A stretch of DNA of 64,000 nt from an uncultured Collinsella sp. (GTDB taxonomy: Bacteria > Actinomycetota > Coriobacteriia > Coriobacteriales > Coriobacteriaceae): assembly GCA_934621295.1 (NCBI GenBank), contig CAKTVB010000002.1:345332-409331 (forward strand), in the 5' to 3' direction. This document shows positions 1-9,474 of this stretch, piece after piece. The notes under the pieces were generated by a model. The model had not been told where the DNA came from. It saw only the letters and a program-made list of their open reading frames with translations, and did no database searches. Numbering within the stretch: the first letter of the stretch is position 1; each line of letters starts with the position of its first letter. Position numbers and translations under genes: made by a program.

Positions 1-339
1 ACGATCGCGAATGTCATCCGCCTGCTGCTGAGCCAGGCGAACGATCTCTTGCTCGCCTGCAATAGTGAGCGCCTGCTGCTGAGCATCGGCGATAATCGAA
101 TCGGCCTGCGCCGTGGCGCTGGCCATCAACTCGTCACGCTCCTTGAGGATCCGGCGAGATTTCTGCCACTCCTCCGGATAGCTCATGCGAATCTCGTCAA
201 GAATATTGAAGAAGATCTCCGTTTCGATGACCTTGAACTGCTGGTTCTTGCCGAAAGGCGTCTTCGCTTCCTCGATAAGCCCCTCGAGTTCGTCTACGAG
301 GCTTTCGATCCTCTCGCCAGGAAAGTTGTCCCCAGCCAT
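1..339 (-). CDS. Coiled-coil DivIVA-like/ATPase-like protein, C-terminus outside the window
   Basis: The frame starts at an ATG at 339 (MAGDNFPGERIESLVDELEG...) and runs off the left edge, so only the first 113 residues are visible. The sequence is acidic, with a heptad-like helix rich in Ala, Gln, Glu and Arg (about residues 60-113), resembling proteins loosely annotated as DivIVA-like or ATP-synthase-B-like in Coriobacteriia. It has no membrane segment or catalytic motif. It lies downstream of coaD on the same strand with an 86-base gap, so it may belong to the recG-rsmD-coaD transcript. A cell-division or scaffolding role is only a guess. Confidence 0.6.
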   Translation of the reverse strand, partial: MAGDNFPGERIESLVDELEGLIEEAKTPFGKNQQFKVIETEIFFNILDEIRMSYPEEWQKSRRILKERDELMASATAQADSIIADAQQQALTIAGEQEIVRLAQQQADDIRDR

Positions 340-425
340 CCTGTCTCCCTTCGTTTGCTTATAATCAACCGCTAATAGTAGCACATGAACTGTATTGCCT
401 CGCACAAAGTGGCGGCTTGTGTTGC

Positions 426-923
426 TTACTTGAATCGCACCGCAAGGGCATGAGCCACATTATCGGGAACAAAGCCGGACACATCGCCTCCAAGCGATGC
501 AATCTGACGTACAACAGAAGACGAAATGTAACCATACTGCGGAGCGCTCATAACAAAAATCGACTCAAGGTCTGCATCCAGGCGATAGTTAAGATCGGCC
601 TGCTGTAGCTCGTACTCGAAGTCGGTCATGGCGCGAAGACCCTTAACAAGGGCACCCGCCTGAATCTCATGGGCAAAATCAACCAGAAGGCCGCAAAAAG
701 GCTTCACCTGCACGTTCTCAAGATCAACAAGCGCCTCGGTTGCAAGACGGACGCGCTCATCGAGAGAAAACGCAGGGCCGCTGCCGCCCTTGCCAAGGGA
801 CTCGGCAACCGCAACCGTCACCTGTGAAAACATGCGGGACGCGCGTCGCACCACATCGATATGTCCATACGTGATGGGATCGAACGTACCGGGAACAAGC
901 GCGTGGTCGATGGTTTGAATCAT
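426..923 (-). CDS. coaD: Phosphopantetheine adenylyltransferase
   Basis: This cytosolic enzyme transfers AMP from ATP to 4'-phosphopantetheine, giving dephospho-CoA in the penultimate step of coenzyme A synthesis. The 165-residue protein has the usual family length. It shows the nucleotidyltransferase signature PGTFDPITYGH (residues 11-21), with the TxGH-type histidine, and the C-terminal ISSS motif that binds the ATP phosphates. The ATG at 923 is preceded by a GAAGGCAG ribosome site. It lies 42 bases downstream of rsmD, a common bacterial pairing (rsmD-coaD), and is probably co-transcribed with it. Confidence 0.96.
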   Translation of the reverse strand: MIQTIDHALVPGTFDPITYGHIDVVRRASRMFSQVTVAVAESLGKGGSGPAFSLDERVRLATEALVDLENVQVKPFCGLLVDFAHEIQAGALVKGLRAMTDFEYELQQADLNYRLDADLESIFVMSAPQYGYISSSVVRQIASLGGDVSGFVPDNVAHALAVRFK

Positions 924-965
924 AATCTGCCTTCGTTGGTATTTGTTAGGTAAAACAAGCTAAAG

Positions 966-1568
966 CTAACGATCGATATCCTCAATAGGAAGCGCGCTGT
1001 CAAAACGCAAAAGATCGACAGCGGTGGAGCCATAGCGCTTCTCGCGCTCGACACAAAAGCCATCCGGTCGCGGGCCTTCATCCGTTGCAGCATGCTCAAC
1101 GAGAACAAGGGCACCAGGAGCCAGCAGCCCCGATTTGGCAAGGGATTCCGCCAGCTGCGTGGCGGGGTCTGCCCCCAACGCATACGGAGCATCGACCATC
1201 ACAAGGTCGAACGGCGCGCCTTCAATACGACCGCGTGCCGCCGAAGCGAGGCAATCGGCGCAAAAAACGCGATACGAGGAGCGCGGGGCGGAAAGCGACT
1301 CGAGATTTTTACGCACAAGGGCTGCGGCAGAACGATTGATGTCAAAAAACGCTGCAAATGCAGCACCGCGCGAGAGCATCTCGATTCCCAATGCGCCTGA
1401 TCCCGCGAAGGCATCGAGCACCCGAGCGCCCTCGATCCCCTGAGGAAGCGAGGAGTCGACCATCGATGCCATGGCTTCCCTCACACGATCGGTCGTAGGC
1501 CTTGTGATGTCTCTCCCCTGCGGCTCGGCGATCTTACGCCCACGCCATTGTCCGGAGATGATCCTCAT
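966..1568 (-). CDS. rsmD: 16S rRNA (guanine(966)-N2)-methyltransferase RsmD-like
   Basis: A 200-residue class I SAM-dependent methyltransferase of the RsmD family, expected to methylate N2 of G966 in 16S rRNA during 30S assembly. The start MRIISGQWRGRKI is typical of the family, as is the SAM-binding loop DAFAGSGALGIE (residues 52-63). The catalytic motif, normally DPPY or NPPY, reads DAPY here (residues 126-129), an unusual change. The ATG overlaps the recG stop by four bases (ATGA), indicating translational coupling. Family assignment is firm. Full activity is less certain because of the motif change. Confidence 0.92.
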   Translation of the reverse strand: MRIISGQWRGRKIAEPQGRDITRPTTDRVREAMASMVDSSLPQGIEGARVLDAFAGSGALGIEMLSRGAAFAAFFDINRSAAALVRKNLESLSAPRSSYRVFCADCLASAARGRIEGAPFDLVMVDAPYALGADPATQLAESLAKSGLLAPGALVLVEHAATDEGPRPDGFCVEREKRYGSTAVDLLRFDSALPIEDIDR

Positions 1569-3739
1569 CCTCCGCTTACCTCCTTGAAGATATTTCCATA
1601 CCGTTCAACAACCTGCAGACGCAACGGAAACGTAGCCTGCGAGGACAAGGTAGGAGCATACCGCAAAAGCTCGCGTGCGTCCTCGTGAGCAGCCTCGATA
1701 ATATCCGTGTCGGCATCAAGATCGACAAAACGCAGAGTCACACCGCCGTGCTGACGAAGACCCAAGATCTCCCCTTCATGCCTAAGGCGAAGATCCTCCT
1801 CGGCAAGCGTGAAACCGTCGTTGCTCTTCTCAAGGGATTCGAGTCGGTCGCTCGCCACGGTATGACGAGAACCTGAGAGCTGCGAGAGGACAAAACAGGT
1901 GCCAGGCAAGCTGCCACGGCCCACGCGTCCGCGAAGCTGGTGAAGCGTCGCCAAACCAAATCGCTCACCGTTTTCGATAATCATCACCGTGGCCCGGGGA
2001 ACATCGACACCCACCTCGACCACGGTAGTCGCCACGAGGATATCCACCTCTCCCCCACGGAAAGCATCGATCACGCGGTCCTTGTCCCGCGGGGAAAGAC
2101 GTCCGTGAAGCGCCGCTATGCGCGCCTCAGGGAACAGATGAGACAGGTGCTCGACCTCCGCCTCGACGGAATGCAGACGCTGAGCTGCAACAGGGCGACC
2201 TAACTCATCGAGCTCCAAGCCGGGCTGGACGTCAAGTTCGCCTTGATCGTCCTTCTCGGAAACGAGCGGGCAGATAACGTATGCCTGTTGTCCCTCTTCG
2301 AGAGCAGCGCGCAGCGCACCGTAGGCGATATCACGGTTTGCGTCGGCGAGAACGCGTGTGGTCACGCCCGCGCCAGCAACGGGCCGATGTCGGATAATGC
2401 TCGTCTCAAGGTCACCGTAGACCGAAAGCGCAAGGGTGCGCGGAATCGGGGTAGCCGTCATGACAAGCAGGTCAGCGCCGGGCCCCTTGGCACGCAAAAG
2501 ATTACGCTGCCCCACGCCAAAGCGATGCTGTTCGTCGATTACTACGAGCGAAAGGTGCGAAAAGACAACATCATCCCCCAACACAGCATGGGTTCCAAAG
2601 AGGATATCGAGCTCACCGCAGCCAAGGGCGGATAACATGCAATCGCGCTCTGCAGCAGGTGTCGATCCGGTAAGCAACCCACAACGCACGCCGGCCCGCT
2701 CAAGAACGGGCATGCATGAAGAAGCATATTGTCGGGCCAACACGAACGTGGGAGCCATGACACAAGCCTGCGTGCCTGTATCCGCACATGAGGCCAGCGC
2801 GACCATCGCAACGGCAGTCTTCCCCGTTCCCACATCACCCAAAAGCAAACGATTCATGATGCGATCGGGACTTTGCATATCGGCCAAGATCTCATCGACA
2901 GCCGTTTGCTGCTCATCGGACAACGCAAAGGGAAGCGACTGCAAGACCGCGGCAACATGCTCCCCCGCCACATGCCCCACAGGCGTGATGCCCAAAAGGT
3001 TAGCGTCGTTGCGCAATCGAAGAGCAAGCTGTAGATAGAGGACCTCGTCATAAGCAAGCCTGCGACGAGCAAGCGTGACCTCAGCGAGAGACGAAGGGAA
3101 ATGAATAGAGCGCAGCGCACGTGAGATACTCATAAGACGACGTCGCGAGCGCAGCTTAGCTGGCATGGGATCGCAAAACACATCGGCCGTCTCACAGGCA
3201 ACCGAGACAATGCGACGCATCCAAGCCGCACTCAAGCCTTCGCACGCACCGTGCACGGGCACGATTGCCCCCAGAGAAGAAGACGAATCGAGACGCTCGT
3301 AATGCGGAGAAGCCATCTGTTTAAAGCCGTAGGCGAACTCAACCTTCCCCATGACGGCAAGGCGATTACCAGGCTTAAGCTGCTTTGCAATCCAAGGCTG
3401 CTTGAAAAACGAAACGCGCAGAACACCCGAATCGTCTACAAGCATCACCTCGGTCACGGTCAGTCGAGGCCTCGGACGCTTTTCCATCACGCGATCAACG
3501 GTCGCGATAATGGTGCACACCTGGCCAAGCGGTGCGGTCTCGATGCTGTAGCCACGCGTGAAATCAAGATAACGACGCGGGATATGAAGGAGGAGGTCCC
3601 CCACCGTCTCGATACCGAGCCTGCGGAGAGCCTCCTCACGTGTACCCGAAACAAATTTAAGACGCGAAACATCCTGCGAAAGGATGCCCGTCCGAGAAAG
3701 ACGCGCGGAAGCCTCGGGTGTCATGATTGCGCGCGTCAT
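1565..3739 (-). CDS. recG: ATP-dependent DNA helicase RecG
   Basis: RecG remodels stalled replication forks and branch-migrates Holliday junctions. The 724-residue protein has an N-terminal OB-fold wedge region (about residues 50-160), Walker A GDVGTGKT (301-308), the DEQH Walker B box (402-405), the helicase motif TATPIPRTLAL, and C-terminal motifs ATTVVEVGVDVP and QLRGRVGRG. Length is slightly longer than the usual 680-690. It starts 10 bases after the FakA-like gene and overlaps rsmD by four bases, so it sits within a minus-strand operon. The same yloV-recG neighbourhood occurs in Firmicutes. Confidence 0.97.
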   Translation of the reverse strand: MTRAIMTPEASARLSRTGILSQDVSRLKFVSGTREEALRRLGIETVGDLLLHIPRRYLDFTRGYSIETAPLGQVCTIIATVDRVMEKRPRPRLTVTEVMLVDDSGVLRVSFFKQPWIAKQLKPGNRLAVMGKVEFAYGFKQMASPHYERLDSSSSLGAIVPVHGACEGLSAAWMRRIVSVACETADVFCDPMPAKLRSRRRLMSISRALRSIHFPSSLAEVTLARRRLAYDEVLYLQLALRLRNDANLLGITPVGHVAGEHVAAVLQSLPFALSDEQQTAVDEILADMQSPDRIMNRLLLGDVGTGKTAVAMVALASCADTGTQACVMAPTFVLARQYASSCMPVLERAGVRCGLLTGSTPAAERDCMLSALGCGELDILFGTHAVLGDDVVFSHLSLVVIDEQHRFGVGQRNLLRAKGPGADLLVMTATPIPRTLALSVYGDLETSIIRHRPVAGAGVTTRVLADANRDIAYGALRAALEEGQQAYVICPLVSEKDDQGELDVQPGLELDELGRPVAAQRLHSVEAEVEHLSHLFPEARIAALHGRLSPRDKDRVIDAFRGGEVDILVATTVVEVGVDVPRATVMIIENGERFGLATLHQLRGRVGRGSLPGTCFVLSQLSGSRHTVASDRLESLEKSNDGFTLAEEDLRLRHEGEILGLRQHGGVTLRFVDLDADTDIIEAAHEDARELLRYAPTLSSQATFPLRLQVVERYGNIFKEVSGG

Positions 3740-3749
3740 ATCGCACGGC

Positions 3750-5414
3750 CTATTCGATCGAGAAGATCACCGGATAGAGCGGCTGCTCACCACGGTGCGA
3801 ATCGATCTCAAGATCAGGCTGAGCCTCCTCGATAGCGGCGAGAAGATCCTCGAAGTCCTCGTCGGACATGTCGGCACCGGCGAGAATGGTAAGCGTATCG
3901 CCCTCTTCCTCGTCCTGCATGCGGTTGATGCAGTCGATGGTGACCTGAGCCACATCGGAACCCACGATATCGATAGAGCCGGAGATGATGCCCATGACAT
4001 CACCAGCATGAATCGGGCTGCCATCGGAAGCGGAGCTATCGCGAACAGCGGTCGTGACCTCACCGTCGCGCACCTCAGAAACAGCCTCTGTCATGGTCTC
4101 GACAACCTCATCGAGCGAAGCATCGGGAACGACGGTAAAGAGAGCAGAGAAGGCCTGGGGGACGGTCTTGGTGGGAACGACGGCAACGCGCTTGTTCTCG
4201 CATGCAGAAGCGGCGGCCTCGGCAGCCATGCGGATATTGCCGTTGTTGGGAAGGATGATGACGGATTCGGCGTTCACCTGGTCCACCGCAGCCAGAAGGT
4301 CGGCGGTGGAAGGATTCATAGTCTGTCCACCAGAGACAATCATATCGACGCCGAGCGACTTCAAGATCTCGGCCTGACCAGAGCCGGCAGCCACGGCAAC
4401 AAAGCCGAGCGGCTTCGCGGGCTCGGCGGCAGCAGCCTGATCGGCCTTAATCTTTTCGGTGCGCTCATGGGACTCCATATCCATGTTATGGATGAAGACT
4501 TCATAGACCTGGCCGTACTTGAGCATATGAGCCAAAATCTTGTCAGGGGTATTGGAGTGCACGTGCACCTTATAGTCAGGATAGGCACCTACCAGAAGCT
4601 CGCAATCGCCCATGGAAGCAAGGAACTTGAGGCACTTCTCCTCGTCGAACTTCTTCTCCGCCTTGAAGAGGAACTCGTTGCAATAACGGAACTCAGAGCC
4701 CTCCCAGTCGTCATTGGCCTCAATCTCAACACGACCGAGCGCGTTTTCCTTCGCAGAGCTCGCGTCGGCATCAAACGTTGCCGAAAAGCCCTCGATGTTG
4801 GACGTACGACCCAAAGCTGCCGATACGAAATTCTCGACAAAGATGGCGAAACCGAACGCGCCGGAGTCGACCACGCCGTTCTCCTTGAGAACGGGCAGTA
4901 GATCGGGCGTGCGCGCCACAGACTGATAGGCCTCGACGACGATGGCGTCGAGCGCGTCGGCAGGGGCCATCTTTTTCTTGGCGCACTCGTCGGCCTTAGT
5001 GGAAATGTCGCGAAGCACCGTGAGGATGGTGCCCTCGACCGGCTTGCGAACAGCCTGGAAGGCGACTTTCACGGCGTTGCGAAGAGCAGCTGCGATATCC
5101 GCGGTGCTCACGGGATTGCTCGCCGAGATAAGGCCCTCTGCAACACCTCGAAGAATCTGCGAAGTGATGACGCCGGAGTTGCCACGAGCGCCCATCAGGG
5201 AGCCATGGGTGATGGCGGCGGCGATGGCCTCGATGTTGGCGTCTGCGGGCAGCTCCGCCACCTCCTTGACAACAGAAGCCAAAGTCAAGGACATATTGGT
5301 ACCGGTGTCGCCATCGGGCACGGGGAAGACGTTGAGCTTGTTGATTTCCTCGGCCTTATCGGCTACCGCCTTCGCGGCAATGGGAAAGCAGGTGCGGATG
5401 GTATTGGCAATCAT
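3750..5414 (-). CDS. DAK2-domain fatty acid kinase FakA-like (YloV family)
   Basis: The protein resembles FakA/YloV, the kinase that phosphorylates fatty acids presented by a FakB (DegV) carrier so they can enter phospholipid synthesis. The N-terminal DhaL-type domain carries the Mg-binding DGDTGTN motif (residues 34-40) and GARGNSGVI. The middle and C-terminal parts match the YloV-type DegV-like region. I chose the ATG at 5414, which has a GGAG 11 bases upstream, over a TTG at 5435 that would add seven residues; this gives 554 residues. It follows the Asp23 gene by 29 bases, the conserved yloU-yloV pair. No FakB is visible in the window. Confidence 0.9.
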   Translation of the reverse strand: MIANTIRTCFPIAAKAVADKAEEINKLNVFPVPDGDTGTNMSLTLASVVKEVAELPADANIEAIAAAITHGSLMGARGNSGVITSQILRGVAEGLISASNPVSTADIAAALRNAVKVAFQAVRKPVEGTILTVLRDISTKADECAKKKMAPADALDAIVVEAYQSVARTPDLLPVLKENGVVDSGAFGFAIFVENFVSAALGRTSNIEGFSATFDADASSAKENALGRVEIEANDDWEGSEFRYCNEFLFKAEKKFDEEKCLKFLASMGDCELLVGAYPDYKVHVHSNTPDKILAHMLKYGQVYEVFIHNMDMESHERTEKIKADQAAAAEPAKPLGFVAVAAGSGQAEILKSLGVDMIVSGGQTMNPSTADLLAAVDQVNAESVIILPNNGNIRMAAEAAASACENKRVAVVPTKTVPQAFSALFTVVPDASLDEVVETMTEAVSEVRDGEVTTAVRDSSASDGSPIHAGDVMGIISGSIDIVGSDVAQVTIDCINRMQDEEEGDTLTILAGADMSDEDFEDLLAAIEEAQPDLEIDSHRGEQPLYPVIFSIE

Positions 5415-5443
5415 ATTGGGTGAATCTCCGAACAAGAAGAGGG

Positions 5444-5797
5444 TTAGCCGCGGGACTTGAGAGCATCGACATGAATGGCGATCTTAAGGTGAGCCGGATC
5501 GATCTGGGCGATCTCGGCCAGAGTGAACGACACCGAACTCGTGAGGTTCGCGCAGACCGACTTCATGTTGACGCCGTTTTCGAGCACGACATGGAGGTCC
5601 ACGGTAAGGCCATCTTCGGTGCTCGACACCATGACGCCTTTACGCAGACGCTGGCCAGGAAGCAGGCGCACGCTCTCGGCACCCTGAAGCTGCTCGGCCA
5701 TACCCACTACGCCGTAGCAGGACATGGCGGCATAACCGGCGATATCGGCGATGACGTCGTTAGAGACACTCAAGGTGCCAGGAATGGTTTCAGACAC
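5444..5797 (-). CDS. Asp23/Gls24 family envelope stress protein (YloU-like)
   Basis: A 117-residue soluble protein of the Asp23/Gls24 family. It has the typical opening in which an IADIAGYAAMSCYGVVGM segment follows a short N-terminus, and the VDLHVVLENGVNM core. Family members are often membrane-associated through partners and linked to alkaline or envelope stress; the exact function is unknown. Translation probably starts at GTG 5797, preceded by AAGGAG at good spacing. The gene lies directly ahead of the FakA-like kinase, as yloU does before yloV in Firmicutes, and the pair is probably co-transcribed. Confidence 0.9.
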   Translation of the reverse strand: MSETIPGTLSVSNDVIADIAGYAAMSCYGVVGMAEQLQGAESVRLLPGQRLRKGVMVSSTEDGLTVDLHVVLENGVNMKSVCANLTSSVSFTLAEIAQIDPAHLKIAIHVDALKSRG

Positions 5798-5970
5798 AGA
5801 AATCTCCTTTCCAGATGCATATCAGGCATCGGTTTGCGGGAGCAATCATCCCTGTATTTTACAACGCAAGCGCATGTAAATCAGTAATCAATCAAGCGCA
5901 CACATGATGAGCGGAGTACAAGTGTGGCATGAACCCCCCAACAAGGAGGCGCCGATCGATCCGAGACATC

Positions 5971-5996
5971 AAAAAAGCCACCCGAAGGTGGCTTTC
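5971..5996 (-). terminator. Rho-independent terminator after rpmB
   Basis: Read on the minus strand, GCCACC-TTCG-GGTGGC forms a tetraloop hairpin followed by six T. It lies about 60 bases after the rpmB stop. Confidence 0.85.
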
Positions 5997-6053
5997 AAGT
6001 TCGTGACGGAGCCGATATATCGGCATGTTCACGCGTGGCTGCCGCGAAAGAAC

Positions 6054-6242
6054 TTAGGAACGGGCGACCTTGCCGGACTTAAGGCAGGAGGTGCAGACGT
6101 TCATCTTACGACGCTGGCCGTTGACGACAACGTAGACACGCTGAATGTTGGGACGGAACTTGCGGATGGAGACGCGGTGAGAGTGGCTGATAGAGCGACC
6201 AGCAACGGGGTGCTTACCGCAGATTTCGCAAACTTTGGACAT
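6054..6242 (-). CDS. rpmB: 50S ribosomal protein L28
   Basis: A 62-residue ribosomal protein of the large subunit. The sequence MSKVCEICGKHPVAGRSISH and the C-terminal CTSCLKSGKV provide two CxxC pairs (Cys5/Cys8 and Cys50/Cys53), so this is the zinc-binding form of L28. The start at 6242 has a near-perfect AAGGAGGG six bases upstream. A longer frame to 6296 has no such support. The gene is transcribed alone, with its own terminator, upstream of and in the same direction as the Asp23-recG cluster. Confidence 0.97.
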   Translation of the reverse strand: MSKVCEICGKHPVAGRSISHSHRVSIRKFRPNIQRVYVVVNGQRRKMNVCTSCLKSGKVARS

Positions 6243-6563
6243 GTGTAACCCTCCTTGGGCGGCGTATGTTGTTGATGCCGCGTGAACAAACAGCATTGCA
6301 CTATATCACAGAAGTGAGATGGTGCGCGATATTTACACAATGAACTTGGAAAACCATAGATAAGTGGAGCAGATCGTTCCCAAGCAAATGCGCAGGCTAT
6401 GATACCCCACTTTTCCCTGCATGCAAGAGCTAAAAGTGAAGAGTGACGATTATGAACACCGGCAACCTACTTATATATAAGGTAAGGCCCAGCCTCCGCA
6501 AAGGACACAACCTTTAGGGGTACGCTTACGTTAGAGCATAACGACTTCTTTCGGTTTCTTTAT

Positions 6564-6575
6564 TGAAACGCTTCA
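6564..6575. promoter_or_regulatory. Candidate LacI-family/cre-like operator, copy 1
   Basis: The site TGAAACGCTTCA is a near-palindrome around a central CG, the hallmark of LacI/CcpA-type operators. It lies 265 bases upstream of the adhE start and is repeated exactly at 6712. Confidence 0.5.
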
Positions 6576-6711
6576 TCTTTCGCTTCTAACGAAGAAACGA
6601 CACCCGACCGTAAAAACGGAGGTGATACACCTATTCATCTGCGAAATCTTAAGGAGCCAAACGTCTCGAATCCTTCAGATTCTCGCCATAATTGAGTGCC
6701 GAAATCACAAG

Positions 6712-6723
6712 TGAAACGCTTCA
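6712..6723. promoter_or_regulatory. Candidate LacI-family/cre-like operator, copy 2
   Basis: An exact second copy of TGAAACGCTTCA, 148 bp (about 14 helical turns) after the first and about 117 bp before the adhE start. The shared spacing and sequence suggest a looping repressor or a catabolite regulator. Confidence 0.5.
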
Positions 6724-6828
6724 TTTATGCCGTTTATCGACAAAATTCTACCGCTCGTATCCAAACGCCCCTATATGCCATAGAATTTCGGCTCGTAGGC
6801 ATAGCCCAACTAAGAGGAGGAGCTTAGC

Positions 6829-9474
6829 ATGGCCAAAAAGCCAACGACAGATGCCACGCCCGAGATCGTAGACAACATCGACGCACTCGAGGCAAAGCTC
6901 GCGCGCATGCGTGAGGCACAGAAGGTCTTCGCCACCTACACTCAGGAGCAGGTCGACAAGATCTTCTATGAGGCGGCCATGGCTGCCAACAAGGCCCGTA
7001 TCCCCCTGGCCAAGATGGCCGTTGAGGAGACTGGCCGCGGCGTTCTCGAGGACAAGGTCATCAAGAACCACTACGCTGCCGAGTACATCTACAACGCTTA
7101 CAAGGACACCAAGACCTGTGGCGTGCTCGAGCGCGACGAGGCTTACGGCATCACCAAGATCGCTGAGCCCATCGGCATCGTCGGTGCCGTCATCCCAACC
7201 ACCAACCCAACTTCTACCGCAATCTTCAAGACTCTGATCTGCCTGAAGACCCGCAACGCCATCATCATCTCCCCGCACCCCGCCGCTGCCAAGTGCACCA
7301 TCGCCGCAGCCAAGCTCGTGCTCGACGCTGCCGTCAAGGCTGGCGCTCCCGAGGAGATCATCGGCTGGGTCGACGTGCCTTCCATCGACCTGACCGGCAA
7401 GGTCATGGCCGACGTTGACATCATCCTTGCCACCGGTGGCCCGGGCATGGTCAAGGCAGCCTACAGCTCCGGTAAGCCCGCCCTGGGCGTCGGTGCCGGC
7501 AACACCCCCGTCATCATCGACGACACCGCTGACATCAAGCTCGCTGTCAACTCCATCATCCACTCCAAGACCTTCGACAACGGCATGATCTGCGCATCCG
7601 AGCAGTCCGTGACCGTCATCGACAGCGTCTACAAGGAGGTCAAGGAGGAGTTCTCCCGCCGCGGCTGCTACTTCGTCAAGAAGGGCAAGGAGCTCGAGGC
7701 CCTGCGTGAGGCTATGTTTAAGAACGGCGCTCTCGATCACCGCATCCCTGGCATGGCTGCCGCCAAGATTGCCGAGCTCGCCGGCATCGAGGTCCCTGCC
7801 AAGACCAAGATCTTGATCGCCGAGGTCACCTCGACCGATCCGGAGAAGGAAGAGTTCAGCCACGAGAAGCTCTCCCCTGTCCTCGCCATGTATCATGCCA
7901 AGGACTTCCAGGAGGCCGTAGACAAGGCCGAGCACCTCGTGCTCGCCGGCGGCCCGGGCCACACCGCGTCGCTCTACGTCCACCCCGCTCAGAGCGAAAA
8001 GATCGCCCTGTTCGAGAACACCATGAAGGCCTGCCGTATCGTCATCAACACCCCCTCCTCGCAGGGCGGCATCGGCGACCTGTACAACTTCGGCATGAAG
8101 CCGTCCTTGACCCTGGGCTGCGGCTCCTGGGGCGGCAACTCCGTCTCCGAGAACGTTGGGGTGAAGCACTTGATTAACGTCAAGACCGTCGCGGAGCGCC
8201 GCGAGAACATGCTGTGGTTCCGCGCTCCCGAGAAGGTGTACTTCAAGAAGGGCTCCACGCCTGTGGCGCTCGACGAGATCGGCCGTGTCATGGGCAAGAA
8301 GCGCGCCTTCATCGTGACCGACCAGTTCCTGTTCAAGAATGGCAACACCCGTGCTATCGAGGCCAAGCTCGACGAGATGGGCATCGCACACGACTGCTTC
8401 TATGACGTCGAGCCCGATCCCTCCCTGCAGTGCGCTCGCCGCGGTGCCGCTCAGATGCGCCTGTTCGAGCCCGATGTGATCATCGCCGTAGGCGGCGGCT
8501 CCGCTATGGACGCCGGCAAGATCATGTGGGTCATGTACGAGCACCCCGAGGTCAACTTCGAGGATATGGCCATGGACTTCATGGACATCCGCAAGCGTGT
8601 CTACACCTTCCCCGAGATGGGCCAGAAGGCCTACTTCGTGGCCGTCCCCACCTCTTCGGGCACCGGTTCCGAGTGCACGCCGTTCGCCATCATCACCGAC
8701 AAGGACACCGGCATCAAGTGGCCGCTCGCCGATTACCAGCTGATGCCCAAGATGGCTATCGTCGACGTCGACAACGCCATGACCGCCCCGCGCGGCCTGA
8801 CCGCCGCCTCCGGCATCGACGTTATGACCCACGCCATCGAGTCCTATGTCTCGATCATGTCCTCCGACTACACGCGCGGCCTCTCCGAGCGCGCTGCCAA
8901 GCTCGTATTCGAGAACCTGCCCTCCAGCTTTGAGAACGGCGCCAAGGATCCGCATGCCCGCGAGGAGATGCACAACGCATCCTGCATGGCTGGCATGGCA
9001 TTCGCCAACGCTTTCCTGGGCCTCAACCACTCCATGGCTCACAAGCTCGGCGCCTTCCATCACATTCCCCACGGTCTGGCAAACGCTGTCATCCTGACTC
9101 GCGTCATGCGTTACAACGCCGCCGAAGCCCCGGTCAAGATGGGCACCTTCTCGCAGTACCCGTATCCCAACGCGCTGCACGCGTACGCCGACATGGCTCG
9201 CTATTGCGGTGTCGAGGGCAAGGATGACGCTGAGGTCTTTGAGAACTTCATCGCCAAGCTCACCGAGCTCTGCGATTTCATCGGCGTTAAGAAGACGATT
9301 GCCGAATATGGTGTGGACGAGAAGTATTTCTTGGATACACTTGATGAAATGACCGAGCAGGCGTTCAACGACCAGTGCACCGGCGCCAATCCGCGCTACC
9401 CGCTCATGAGCGAGATCAAGGAGCTCTACCTGGACGCATACTACGGCCGTGAGCCGCAGAGCTACGGCGTCTAA
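6829..9474 (+). CDS. adhE: Bifunctional acetaldehyde-CoA/alcohol dehydrogenase
   Basis: This fermentative enzyme converts acetyl-CoA to acetaldehyde and then ethanol, reoxidising two NADH. The 881 residues are close to the 891 of E. coli AdhE. The N-terminal aldehyde dehydrogenase half (about 1-450) contains the nucleophilic Cys in FDNGMICASEQ (about residue 254) and the GAGNTP loop. The C-terminal iron-dependent alcohol dehydrogenase half contains VGGGSAMDAGK and the metal-binding stretch ending GAFHHIPHGLANAV. AAGAGGAGG precedes the ATG. Two operator-like sites lie upstream and a terminator follows, so it is probably monocistronic and strongly expressed. Confidence 0.98.
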   Translation: MAKKPTTDATPEIVDNIDALEAKLARMREAQKVFATYTQEQVDKIFYEAAMAANKARIPLAKMAVEETGRGVLEDKVIKNHYAAEYIYNAYKDTKTCGVLERDEAYGITKIAEPIGIVGAVIPTTNPTSTAIFKTLICLKTRNAIIISPHPAAAKCTIAAAKLVLDAAVKAGAPEEIIGWVDVPSIDLTGKVMADVDIILATGGPGMVKAAYSSGKPALGVGAGNTPVIIDDTADIKLAVNSIIHSKTFDNGMICASEQSVTVIDSVYKEVKEEFSRRGCYFVKKGKELEALREAMFKNGALDHRIPGMAAAKIAELAGIEVPAKTKILIAEVTSTDPEKEEFSHEKLSPVLAMYHAKDFQEAVDKAEHLVLAGGPGHTASLYVHPAQSEKIALFENTMKACRIVINTPSSQGGIGDLYNFGMKPSLTLGCGSWGGNSVSENVGVKHLINVKTVAERRENMLWFRAPEKVYFKKGSTPVALDEIGRVMGKKRAFIVTDQFLFKNGNTRAIEAKLDEMGIAHDCFYDVEPDPSLQCARRGAAQMRLFEPDVIIAVGGGSAMDAGKIMWVMYEHPEVNFEDMAMDFMDIRKRVYTFPEMGQKAYFVAVPTSSGTGSECTPFAIITDKDTGIKWPLADYQLMPKMAIVDVDNAMTAPRGLTAASGIDVMTHAIESYVSIMSSDYTRGLSERAAKLVFENLPSSFENGAKDPHAREEMHNASCMAGMAFANAFLGLNHSMAHKLGAFHHIPHGLANAVILTRVMRYNAAEAPVKMGTFSQYPYPNALHAYADMARYCGVEGKDDAEVFENFIAKLTELCDFIGVKKTIAEYGVDEKYFLDTLDEMTEQAFNDQCTGANPRYPLMSEIKELYLDAYYGREPQSYGV

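Larger units (their letters stand above)
6243..6828. promoter_or_regulatory. Long regulatory region between rpmB and adhE
   Basis: This 586-base non-coding stretch separates divergent rpmB and adhE. It is AT-richer than its neighbours and holds two identical 12-bp palindromic sites (annotated separately). A GGAGGTGATA-like purine run near 6620 has no credible frame after it. A TAGAAT-like -10 lies near 6781, about 45 bases before the adhE start. I see no gene in it. Its length and paired sites suggest elaborate control of adhE. Confidence 0.55.
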
